From: a virus
IMG/VR virus record: IMGVR_UViG_3300023174_000246
Location: 1-49,116 of that record
Reading direction: 5' to 3' (one strand)
DNA: 49,116 nucleotides
Both the position numbers and the translations under genes were made by a program. Each line of letters opens with the position of its first letter. Within the stretch, counting starts at the first letter, position 1. This document shows positions 28,201-35,600 of the stretch, one piece after another. The notes below the pieces were generated by a model that had not been told where the DNA came from, made no database searches, and saw nothing but the letters and a program-made list of their open reading frames with translations.

Positions 28201-29075
28201 AATTTTGCCCAACCTATTTCATAATTATCAGTTGTATCTGTACATAGTCCTGCTTGATTTTCTGATACTACCAGATAAGAGTATGCTATTCCCTGTTGTA
28301 TTGATGTATCAGTATATGTTAGTTGTGTGGTATTTTGTATTTCTACACCATCTCTATAAACTCTATAATTTGTTGCAGTCGATACAGAATTCCATGATAG
28401 TATTATTTTATCAGGATCTGTTCCATCACTTACATTTACTGATGGACAAGTTGGTTTATCAACGAATAAAAATCCAGAAGCATATGAACTTTCTGCACCA
28501 TTACCATCGTCTGATATTGGTATTATTCTATAGTAATAAACATTTCCATATATAAGATCTGATGAATCTGTGAAGGAATTTGATGAGGTTATACCCAAAA
28601 TTATCATACTTTGTAAATTTGTATCAGTACCTCTATAAACTGTATAGTTTATTGCATTTGGGTTGGAATTCCATGACAAATTTATAGTAGTTGGTAATGT
28701 TTGTGATGCTATTAAATTTTGAACACCATTAATCTTTCTAGAACCAGTATCAGTATTACTTTGATCGCTTTGAGAACTATTATTTGCAGCAGTTACAGAA
28801 TAAGTATAAACTTTTCCTTCTATTGCTGTAGTATCATCATAAGATGTTGAAGAAGTTTTTTCTAAAAAAACAAAATCTCTATAAACATTATAATATGTTG
28901 CATCGGTAACAGAGTTCCAGGTTAATGATACTTTATCCAAGTGTATGTTATTTGTTGCTAACAGATTTTCTGGTTTTGGTAATTTGGTTGAAGGAAAAAC
29001 TATATTTCCTACTGGTTCTCCAGAACCGTATATACCAGAACCTACACCTGCACTAAACTGATCTCTTTCTGCCAT
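25293..29075 (-). CDS. Ten-domain fibronectin-III tail protein
   Basis: 1260 residues. After a 30-residue Gly-rich start, I count ten fibronectin type III domains of ~85-100 residues, each with the S-W-N-S core, Y-x-V-Y-R strand and a Y-x-Y-x-V strand near its end, joined by linkers such as GYKKL or GILKN. Domain 9 is split by an insert (~811-970) resembling the carbohydrate-binding-type module common in phage structural proteins (LTYSNTF, YVRS, WGAQLEKGSVATALIPT). A unique ~145-residue C-terminal domain follows. Such arrays act as spacers or glycan-contacting decorations on tails. The ATG overlaps the stop of a 57-residue gene (TAATG) and the next fibre gene starts directly after it, so it may be the stalk or adaptor of the fibre set. 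Confidence 0.85.
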   Translation of the reverse strand: MAERDQFSAGVGSGIYGSGEPVGNIVFPSTKLPKPENLLATNNIHLDKVSLTWNSVTDATYYNVYRDFVFLEKTSSTSYDDTTAIEGKVYTYSVTAANNSSQSDQSNTDTGSRKINGVQNLIASQTLPTTINLSWNSNPNAINYTVYRGTDTNLQSMIILGITSSNSFTDSSDLIYGNVYYYRIIPISDDGNGAESSYASGFLFVDKPTCPSVNVSDGTDPDKIILSWNSVSTATNYRVYRDGVEIQNTTQLTYTDTSIQQGIAYSYLVVSENQAGLCTDTTDNYEIGWAKLSPPQQFTATDGTSESNITLNWVSVQNATHYNIYRRLAVTGVPYSQIASVQTSNYTDTNTDLVYGSTYVYKVRAASYINGVEQESIDSDEDTGILKNPTPVAPVIVATNGDYDDKISLSWNSVEHASDYIVYRGSTQIAVVSGTTYDDNDTSVSSCTAYTYRVKARTMFGDESAFSNSDIGYKKLQKPNGLLATDSEYTGKIRVSWNSVPNALNYTLYRSLLRTEASMIPLVTVSSAFYDDTNTDLVYGITYYYAVKANCVCASCSTNGETSEFSDIDSGILRNMPTQLTPPNAPTTLTIEPASTNFIELKWSSVTSATRYKIFRDGIQVAITNAGTTTYRDTPTPGIQYTYTVKSNNSDGDSSSSSPAIGYRILSQPGSVTATKNANSTESYIKVTWSFTDLGATSYTIFRGTSPYSLSQIDTSYTTEYYDTNTDLSYNTIYYYAVKANSSFAAATSAFSNITSDSAGILKSPAPTSFNLNSISSIYTDKVIVTWNSSQYAYGGYSVSRDGTSLTNGYSSSNFLTYSNTFQQGQTDWILYNSSSISISPQIHMPNNTTDDEYGKVLTFSSSKTSNNGIYQVIKNVTSSTLYTLSCYVRSITDTQKFRMSYFDGSTSTFSNEFTADTTPTRFTFTFTTNTNTKITSNIAIGNNSTTSGETTFWEDGSIVIWGAQLEKGSVATALIPTTTEPVTSRTYTDTTATYGTNHSYSVTALNNITSRNSNNSVNGSLKLLAPTLTSVTNNLTTKVTLNWNPISGASTYKVYRGTTSNTSTMSLLSGGVSTTSYDDTTATAGTTYYYSIKATTSFSTDSDFGNVISGSKALQVVQPGDIFENHFGHNFYNGSNLTLLDSANTNVTYNYFSYETFYEPMRAINWSSLYRDRNNRYTNQIFYSNKLSTTNNEINYLEKISMFGYSTYANIQPTNKKLFTNFDVYRGEGSSKYFDTIVAFYPNYDELLTKTIQTTITPQ
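25740..28980 (-). repeat. Array of ten fibronectin-III coding repeats
   Basis: Protein-level tandem repeats of about 270-300 bases each; one unit is enlarged by a ~480-base insert (26140-26640). Units are diverged at DNA level but keep the codons for SWNSV and YxVYR, so they look old or purified by selection rather than freshly duplicated. Boundaries are approximate. Confidence 0.75.
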
Positions 29076-29248
29076 TATGGATATTCCTCTATTTCTATTA
29101 GATAGTCATATGGTTCTTGTGGATTTATTTCATTAGGTGTTTTTAAAATAACTTTATCGTTATTTGTATCTAGTACAAAATCTCCATTTGTATCTCTTTC
29201 AAATATTACTGGTCTTACCCTGACTGTTGCATATTTTTTATAAGCCAT
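29075..29248 (-). CDS. Small 57-residue protein between gp15 and the fibronectin gene
   Basis: Open frame found by translating the gap by hand: it starts MAYKKYATVRVRPVIF and ends YLIEIEEYP. It begins 2 bases after the gp15 stop and its stop overlaps the next ATG (TAATG), the same tight packing as real genes here. Composition is charged with alternating strands (a small beta domain). The basic start and acidic end could bind a larger neighbour. No family recognised; may be a tail accessory or a fibre assembly partner. Confidence 0.7.
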   Translation of the reverse strand: MAYKKYATVRVRPVIFERDTNGDFVLDTNNDKVILKTPNEINPQEPYDYLIEIEEYP

Positions 29249-29250
29249 GA

Positions 29251-29916
29251 TTAGACCTCATCAAAATCAAAGAAATTGACTTTGACATCCTTAATGATAC
29301 TAGAGGAATTTCTGACGGGACCATAGAAATTTGTCTTGGCAGTAAACTGTAGATCCCAGTTTAATACTCTAGTATCCTCTGAAAAACTTTCATTGTACAC
29401 TTCATTGGGAATTACTTGATTAAGTATAATGGGAATATCTACTTTTTCTAATGAGTTATCGAGAACTTTTGGTTTTATAGTGATAGTAAAATCGGGAACA
29501 AAGAATGGGAGAATCTGTTCTACAATTTGAAGACCATCATCGATATTTCTTGTATAAATGTAAAGTTCAAAGTCTATATTGTAGGGAACATCTTCATATC
29601 GATATTGGAATGTTACTTCATCATTTGTTCCAATTTCTTGCTTCCATCTTTTGTTTAATGAATTTTTCTTTCTTTCAGCGTCATAACTTATACCAGCGAT
29701 TGAGAATCCCATTCTTGGTAGAACGGTTTGAATCATGGTCTTATCAATATCCAAATTTAAACGATGAATAAATTTTTCCTTTGGAGAATAAATTAATGGT
29801 ACTTTTATTTTTTTAGTAACACCTTCATCGGTTCTTTCAATATAAATGTTATTGAAAAGAGTACCGAAAGCGGTTACTAATTTTCTTGTTGTTGCGTGAT
29901 AAAAAGTACTAAACAT
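29251..29916 (-). CDS. gp15: Tail terminator / sheath stabiliser gp15
   Basis: Hexamer that caps the finished sheath and tube and docks the tail to the neck. 221 residues (T4 272). Family blocks: FYHATTRKLVTAFGTLFNNIYIER at the N-terminus, KVPLIYSPKEKFIHRL, LPRMGFSI, YRYEDVPYNIDFELYIYTRN, and a C-terminal LNWDLQFTAKTNFYGPV. The ATG overlaps the gp14 stop in TAATG, confirming the start. Confidence 0.95.
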   Translation of the reverse strand: MFSTFYHATTRKLVTAFGTLFNNIYIERTDEGVTKKIKVPLIYSPKEKFIHRLNLDIDKTMIQTVLPRMGFSIAGISYDAERKKNSLNKRWKQEIGTNDEVTFQYRYEDVPYNIDFELYIYTRNIDDGLQIVEQILPFFVPDFTITIKPKVLDNSLEKVDIPIILNQVIPNEVYNESFSEDTRVLNWDLQFTAKTNFYGPVRNSSSIIKDVKVNFFDFDEV

Positions 29917-30611
29917 TAATAATTACCTTCCGAGAATGGGTCTTTGGTAGTGAAGTCAATAATATTAGATGCTTCTGTTTGTATTTGACTATTATCCTTG
30001 ACTTCTTTCTTATCCATAAAATATGTACCATCTTGTGCAGTGGTAATCTGCTCCATGAGTTCGGATTGAATATCATCAACCTTACTGAACCCTGTAGTGA
30101 TATTCTCCATAGAGTACTTATATAGTTCACAATCGATGCGGAAAGTATAGTAATCTCCTTGTTGATACATCATGTCATCGTTTTCAACAAATTTAATTTC
30201 ATATAAGTTATCTGATGTTGGTGATAGTGGAAAATAGATAATGTCACCTTCCATCGGTCTGTTCATCGGATAAAGACGACCAGTAATTTCTGGTAGTTTA
30301 AATACTTCTTCTCTGAATCGTTTCTTTGAAACTACTAAAGTAATATTATCATTTACCTCCATACCGAATTTACTAATCATATCTCTTGTACCTTCAAATC
30401 CTTTTGCATTCTTTAGATACATCTCAATAGAGAATGAATTCTTTAATTTGCCATGTTGATTATCACCAAATAAAGTATCTACCTTATCGGTAGTCTTTAC
30501 AATATAAACAACATCAATACCATGCATCTTGATGGCTTCTTCCGATAGATCTTCTATCAGATTTTGAGTTGGTTTATAACCTTGATGTTTAAAATATGGA
30601 TTTGTTGTCAT
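29916..30611 (-). CDS. gp14: Neck protein gp14
   Basis: Head completion/neck protein that joins the portal-gp13 ring to the tail. 231 residues (T4 256). Recognisable: N-terminal NPYFKHQGYKPTQNLIEDLSEEAI, HGIDVVYI, then FSKFGMEVND-like block (MISKFGMEVNDNITLVVSKKRF), RPMEGDIIYFPLS, and YQQGDYYTFRIDCELYKYS. Starts within 2 bases of the gp13 stop and overlaps gp15 (TAATG). Confidence 0.95.
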   Translation of the reverse strand: MTTNPYFKHQGYKPTQNLIEDLSEEAIKMHGIDVVYIVKTTDKVDTLFGDNQHGKLKNSFSIEMYLKNAKGFEGTRDMISKFGMEVNDNITLVVSKKRFREEVFKLPEITGRLYPMNRPMEGDIIYFPLSPTSDNLYEIKFVENDDMMYQQGDYYTFRIDCELYKYSMENITTGFSKVDDIQSELMEQITTAQDGTYFMDKKEVKDNSQIQTEASNIIDFTTKDPFSEGNY

Positions 30612-30612
30612 T

Positions 30613-31437
30613 TTAACCTACGAAAAATTCTGGTGGGAGTTCCCACTTGCTTTGCATTTCGTTTTCTAGTTTTTCTACTTCTACTGTGCCTTCTTGGAAT
30701 ACTTCTGTACCGTTTAGCGTAATTCCGCCGGGTAGTTCAACACCACCAAACTTCATCATATTCGATCCCCATTGTTGCTTAATGAGTGCGGTTGTATAAC
30801 GCTTCAGGGTTTTATCGTTATAGATTTCTGTATACTTAGTTGGATCTAATATTTTATATGCTTCAAACATAATATATTGACCCAAATATGATTGTTGCTT
30901 CCAATCCATATTTACATAAATTCTATTTGTAACACGACTAAATTCTAGAGTCTTCTCTGGAGTTAATAAGTCCTGTAACATCTGCATATGACTTCTGGTG
31001 ATTGCATATGTGATCAGAGACTGACTATAGGTGTTTGTACGAAGACCGTATAAGTCGTTTAAAGCGATCTGGTAGCGTGCGTCGAACATACCAGTACCAC
31101 CAAGGGTATCAAACAACTGGAATACTTTGGTTACTGATATAATAGATCTACCATCTGGATCTATTGCATCTGCTGCAACAATTGGAATGGTTGCATTTGG
31201 ATTTGCAGTAGTTGGTGATTTTAAATCAATATATCCATTATCTACATCCTTTTGTTCAATTTGTTTGCGAATGTAGACCTTTTCCACACCATCAAAGTGG
31301 TACTCTGCAAAGAATTGCAAAGCATCGTCAAGACGATCCTCTAATTGAGCATCATCGACATTTATTTGAATAACTGGATAACCCAATTTTCTAAGACAGT
31401 ATTCTTTTAATTCTTCTCTGCTGGCTGGTTGAGCCAT
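30613..31437 (-). CDS. gp13: Neck protein gp13
   Basis: Forms the first ring below the portal after DNA packaging. 274 residues (T4 309). Family features: SREELKEYCLRKLGYPVIQINVDDAQLEDRLDDAL (~5-40), ALQFFAEYHFDGVEKVYI, then FDARYQIALNDLYGL and YLGQYIMFEAYKILDP. The start codon directly follows a T-run and a hairpin whose 3' arm is the ribosome site (AGAGGAGA). A perfect late promoter sits within that hairpin, so gp13 is probably well translated only from its own late message. Confidence 0.97.
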   Translation of the reverse strand: MAQPASREELKEYCLRKLGYPVIQINVDDAQLEDRLDDALQFFAEYHFDGVEKVYIRKQIEQKDVDNGYIDLKSPTTANPNATIPIVAADAIDPDGRSIISVTKVFQLFDTLGGTGMFDARYQIALNDLYGLRTNTYSQSLITYAITRSHMQMLQDLLTPEKTLEFSRVTNRIYVNMDWKQQSYLGQYIMFEAYKILDPTKYTEIYNDKTLKRYTTALIKQQWGSNMMKFGGVELPGGITLNGTEVFQEGTVEVEKLENEMQSKWELPPEFFVG

Positions 31438-31444
31438 AAAAAAA

Positions 31445-31477
31445 TCTCCTCTTTATCTGTTATTTATAAAGAGGAGA
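31445..31477 (-). terminator. Hairpin with T-run that also masks the gp13 ribosome site
   Basis: A 12-bp perfect inverted repeat: arms TCTCCTCTTTAT (31477-31466) and ATAAAGAGGAGA (31456-31445) on the minus strand, 9-nt loop, then seven T's (31444-31438) ending at the gp13 ATG. As read by polymerase coming from the right it has the form of a rho-independent terminator. The second arm is the gp13 Shine-Dalgarno, so read-through RNA would have it paired. Confidence 0.85.
31461..31468 (-). promoter_or_regulatory. Late promoter TATAAATA within the gp13 hairpin
   Basis: A perfect T4 late octamer covering the loop and the inner part of the upstream arm. Predicted start near 31455 gives an 18-nt leader that lacks the upstream arm, keeping the Shine-Dalgarno free. 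Confidence 0.8.
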
Positions 31478-31500
31478 CTTCTTAGTTTTGAAGAAATGTC

Positions 31501-31857
31501 TTATTCTGAGAATAAGAAAGCAATTTTTAACAAATCATTTGCTGACATATTGACACTATCGAACTTGGAAACTGGTACTGGTGTCCAATTTAGTTCAATT
31601 TCAGTCTCTAATAGTTCACCAAATTCCTTGAGGAATGCTTGTTTATTTGCTTCTGAAACGGTTACACCTTGATTTTCGGTGGTTTCGCCGTGCTTAGAAA
31701 CCAACTTTACTCGCTGATCTTCTATTACCTTAATTTCTTCATTTAGGGTCTTTAGAAGCTTTGTGAGTTGGAAAGCAACGGAAGCAGGTAATTCTGCGTC
31801 TAAAAGCTTATTCATCACTGGAACAGAACTATAAATTTCAAGTAACTTAACCTTCAT
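31501..31857 (-). CDS. DUF1617-like small phage protein
   Basis: 118 residues, helical N-terminal half (LDAELPASVAFQLTKLLKTLNEEIKVIEDQRVKL) followed by a helix/strand half (FLKEFGELLETEIELNW). The pattern of LP-x-x-x-A-x-x-L-x-K-L, a long E/K helix with EDQR and a late EFxELLxxEVEL-type block resembles DUF1617 proteins, small unknowns from tail gene clusters of other phages; the match is from memory. AAGGAGA precedes the ATG. It is the last gene before the hairpin terminator. May be a tail-assembly chaperone or minor virion protein; not shown. Confidence 0.6.
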   Translation of the reverse strand: MKVKLLEIYSSVPVMNKLLDAELPASVAFQLTKLLKTLNEEIKVIEDQRVKLVSKHGETTENQGVTVSEANKQAFLKEFGELLETEIELNWTPVPVSKFDSVNMSANDLLKIAFLFSE

Positions 31858-31867
31858 TGTAATCTCC

Positions 31868-32629
31868 TTATATTATAGATGCAAAAAATTCAACCGAACC
31901 AAACCAATCAATCTTTTCATTTTGAGTTAATTGTATACTTTTTGCTTGGATTGTCAAGACTAATTTATCATCTTGACCACCTTGCGTACTACTATTTATA
32001 CTGGCTTTTACCCTTGGATAATTATCTATTATAGCAGCATCCATTGGTGATGTAATTGTTGAAAACTTTGGTTGTAGAGAAAGTTCAGTTGATGATCCTA
32101 AATTTGTAAAATTTTGAAATTGTTTGTCTGGTCCAATTGAAGTAATTGTTGCAGAATTTGTTGATCCTGATTTATTAAAAATATGTGAAAAATGACCAGG
32201 AATATGTCTATAAGAATAATTATTTAGTCCATTTATATCAGAAATTATATTATATCCAGTTGTAAAATGATAATAATTATAAGTTCCACTAAAAGATCCT
32301 TGACCAATTAAATCTATTTTTGATACTAGATACAGTTTTTGTTTGCTGCCAATATCAAATGTAAATGATGTTAAATTGGTGAATGTTGTAGTTGGATTCA
32401 TTGTAGTAGTGAATACTTGTTTTTTTAAATATGAACTACCAGAAGATGGATAAACAACCGAACTATTTGCTATTGATGAAATGGATTGTGGATATAAGTA
32501 AAATTTACCAGTAGCATCTGGTTTTAAAACCAATATCTGATCATTAGTAGAAGAAACTCCTGAAAATTCTATATTGGCTATTTCACCTAAATCGAATCCG
32601 TATTTTGAATTAAATGGGGATGTTGTCAT
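31868..32629 (-). CDS. Putative virion protein sharing the FNS-x-x-G-F/Y N-terminal motif
   Basis: 253 residues, beta-rich, Ser/Thr/Asn-rich, no enzyme motif. It starts TTSPFNSKYGFDLGEIANI, close to the start of the preceding gene (FNSQTGYSADINNI), a short motif also seen at the start of fibre-like proteins in cyanophages (from memory). The remainder looks like one or two beta sandwiches (SKIDLIGQGSFSGTYNYYHF, then KLVLTIQAKSIQLTQNEKIDWFGSVEFF). Probably a small fibre or baseplate decoration that attaches through its N-terminus. AGGAAC is the ribosome site. Confidence 0.6.
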   Translation of the reverse strand: MTTSPFNSKYGFDLGEIANIEFSGVSSTNDQILVLKPDATGKFYLYPQSISSIANSSVVYPSSGSSYLKKQVFTTTMNPTTTFTNLTSFTFDIGSKQKLYLVSKIDLIGQGSFSGTYNYYHFTTGYNIISDINGLNNYSYRHIPGHFSHIFNKSGSTNSATITSIGPDKQFQNFTNLGSSTELSLQPKFSTITSPMDAAIIDNYPRVKASINSSTQGGQDDKLVLTIQAKSIQLTQNEKIDWFGSVEFFASII

Positions 32630-32649
32630 TGTTTGTTCCTATTAAATTA

Positions 32650-35600
32650 TTATTCTGCTACTGTGCCATTTTCCTCTTCTGCTGGTGGCGGTGTTATATC
32701 ATTTTTGGGTACTTGCGATCCTGTTATTGCTGCAGTATATGGATTTTGACCAATTATAACAGGTTTCTTTCCTAGTGAACCAGTTCCTGTTGTACTTGTT
32801 TCGTTTACTCTTGTCCAACCCGGAATATTAGTACCAAATTGAGTATGCTTTACATAGCATGTCCACTTTGTGGTTGCGAGGTAATTATACCAATTAGGAG
32901 TTCCATTACAGATTTTATTTCTCCAAACCAATCCATAATCCTTATATCCTAAGTGATTTAATAAAGATTCATGTACAAGTGGATGGTAATATGGAAATGC
33001 TCCAGCAAGAATTTGTACATAGAATTTTCCATTATTCTTTCTTATTGTTCTTATGATTGGATAATCATCTACTTCAGAAATTATACCAAAGTTTTTACTC
33101 GGATCTCTCTTATAATATGCATATTGAAGACCTCTCATTGGTACTAAGTGTTGATCATAATTTGTTTTTTGTGTCTTTAAAGAACCATCATATGATGCAT
33201 AATCTGCAGTTGCAAATCTTGCAGAGTTGATAGTAAATAATTCAAATTCATTCTTGTGTAACAGTGAAGTTGTTCTATCCAAATATGTTTTTACAGAAAT
33301 AAAATTATATTTATAGTTTAAAGGGTTGCTAGTAGATACATTAAATATTCCAGTTTTATCATAAGTTATAGAATCTGTAAATGCTGTTGCTGGACTCTTA
33401 ACTTTAAACATAAAATATCCAGTAAATGGTATTCTTGGTGTGCCCGAAGTTTTCCATCTTGTATATTTTCTATCAAGTTTAATTCTTATTTTATTTGTAG
33501 TTGCATCAAAAGTATAATCATTTATCAAAGTACCATCATTTAAAATATCATATGAAGTTATTACTGATATTTTTGTTGCACTTATATTTGAATAATTGTA
33601 TGCATTTACAGTAATAACTTTAGGATCTGTTGTAGATGTAACATCAATATTATTAAATATTTCATTTAATATATTTGCGGATGATACACCTGTTTGTTTA
33701 TTTCCATTTGGATCTGCAATTATATTTGCATTTGTAATTTCTATAGTTTCATCATCAACCATAGTTCCTAAAAATTTATAGTTCTCGTAATTTCTTGTTG
33801 TTGATTCAAAACTACGAGAATCTGTAATTATTCCAAAATCTTGACGAATACTATTGTTTACAAGATAATTTTTATAAGTGGTTGCAGAAGTGCCAGATGT
33901 TGCATTTCTAAAAGTAGAACCATTTGCAAGTTGTAAAGTATTTGTTGGTGTGATTGTGTTGTGATAAATCTTGTTATTGAAATTATTATCCCATTGAATA
34001 ACAGTTGTATCATCTAGAATAGGATCAACATTTAGTTGGTGTGATTGTCTACCAGTAGAAGTGTATGCTTCGTTCTTGTTTGTTCTTGGCCAATCCGTAA
34101 TTCTACCATTAGCATTTGTATCACTATTAATTAATTTTCCTGTTTCAACATTTGGAGTCAAACCAGTAATATTCTTTTGAACTATATTTACATTACTAGT
34201 TTGTTGAACACCATCAGAATTTCTTTGTCCATAAGTTGCATAGAATACTCTTGGACTACTTGTTCCCGGAGTTCTATACTCAGAGAGATAGTTTTGACTA
34301 TTTTGTTTTTCATAATAAGTATATTTTTTTACTACTGGATGTGATTCTTTATTTGTTCCATCTGCTTTGGTAGAATTATAGCCATAACCTAACGAAATAA
34401 ATGCATTTGCAGAATCATAGAAGGATGGACTTATAAGATTTGAACTGCTATGTAATTTATACTTTATGCTATTTGAGTCTATCATTTCAATATGATAAAT
34501 TGAATGGGTTTCATTTTCTGGTTTATATGCAAGTAAATTAGAATTTACAGATGTTGAGAAGTGGATAGTTCCACCTTGGTTATAAATCAAATCTCTAGAT
34601 TGTTTATTTGCATAAAAGTGACCACCAAGAAGTAACCAAGATACATCATCAAATGAATACTTCCAATACAGTTCTGGATTTGATGCAGTCAAAACAGCAC
34701 AATAGTTTGTTAAATTACTTATCGAATTTGGTATAGATGAACAAGGAACATTCCTATTAACTTTGTATAGGTTACTCTTAACACCATTTTGTACATCCAC
34801 ACATCTACCTAATCCAAATATCTGTGTAGTTGTAATGTATTCATGTAGTCTGGATTTTCCGTTCGGACAACCACCAACACTTCCACCACCATCAACATCA
34901 CTTCCACCTAGATCTTTATCGTTCCATGCGATTGGAATGGATCTGTTTAGTCCAACTTGACATCCTCCATAATCTCCACACGATCCAGAACATGGACATG
35001 CGGGATCACCACAGAGACATGCATTATAATTAGGACAAGTGGGATCTTCGCATACAGCACACAAACATGCAGTCCATGCGGGACATGAACGATCATTACA
35101 TGGATTTGTGCAATCTGTTGGAGGAGTAGTACTAATAACACAAAATGTACTTGTATTTTTACAGCAATCATTAGAACCAGTACCATCATCTTGTACAGTA
35201 CCTTCACCATCTATAAAAGAGTTATCATCAAGACAGCAATTGTCTACAGCCGTCGATGAAGAGGAAACTGATGCACAACATGGGAGACTGCAAGTAGGAC
35301 CAAAAGAAACTACAGTTTTTTGCTGTCCTAATCCAGAATAAATTGAATTCAGACATTGTGGTAGATATTGATTTGGGAAAGTTCCATATTGATTCAATTT
35401 TCTTTGTATCAGTGTGCATGTTGAAATTGAATCTGTTGTCTGTGAATTATAATTTAAATGAAGTCTATTATATTTTGTAACGGAATGACTTGTGCAATAT
35501 TGAAAAAAAGTTTCTGAAGATCCAATAAGTAATAAATTACTTTCACTACATTTTGTTTTTACTTCATTTAAAGTTAATTTTCCCAAATTGTAATCTTCGT

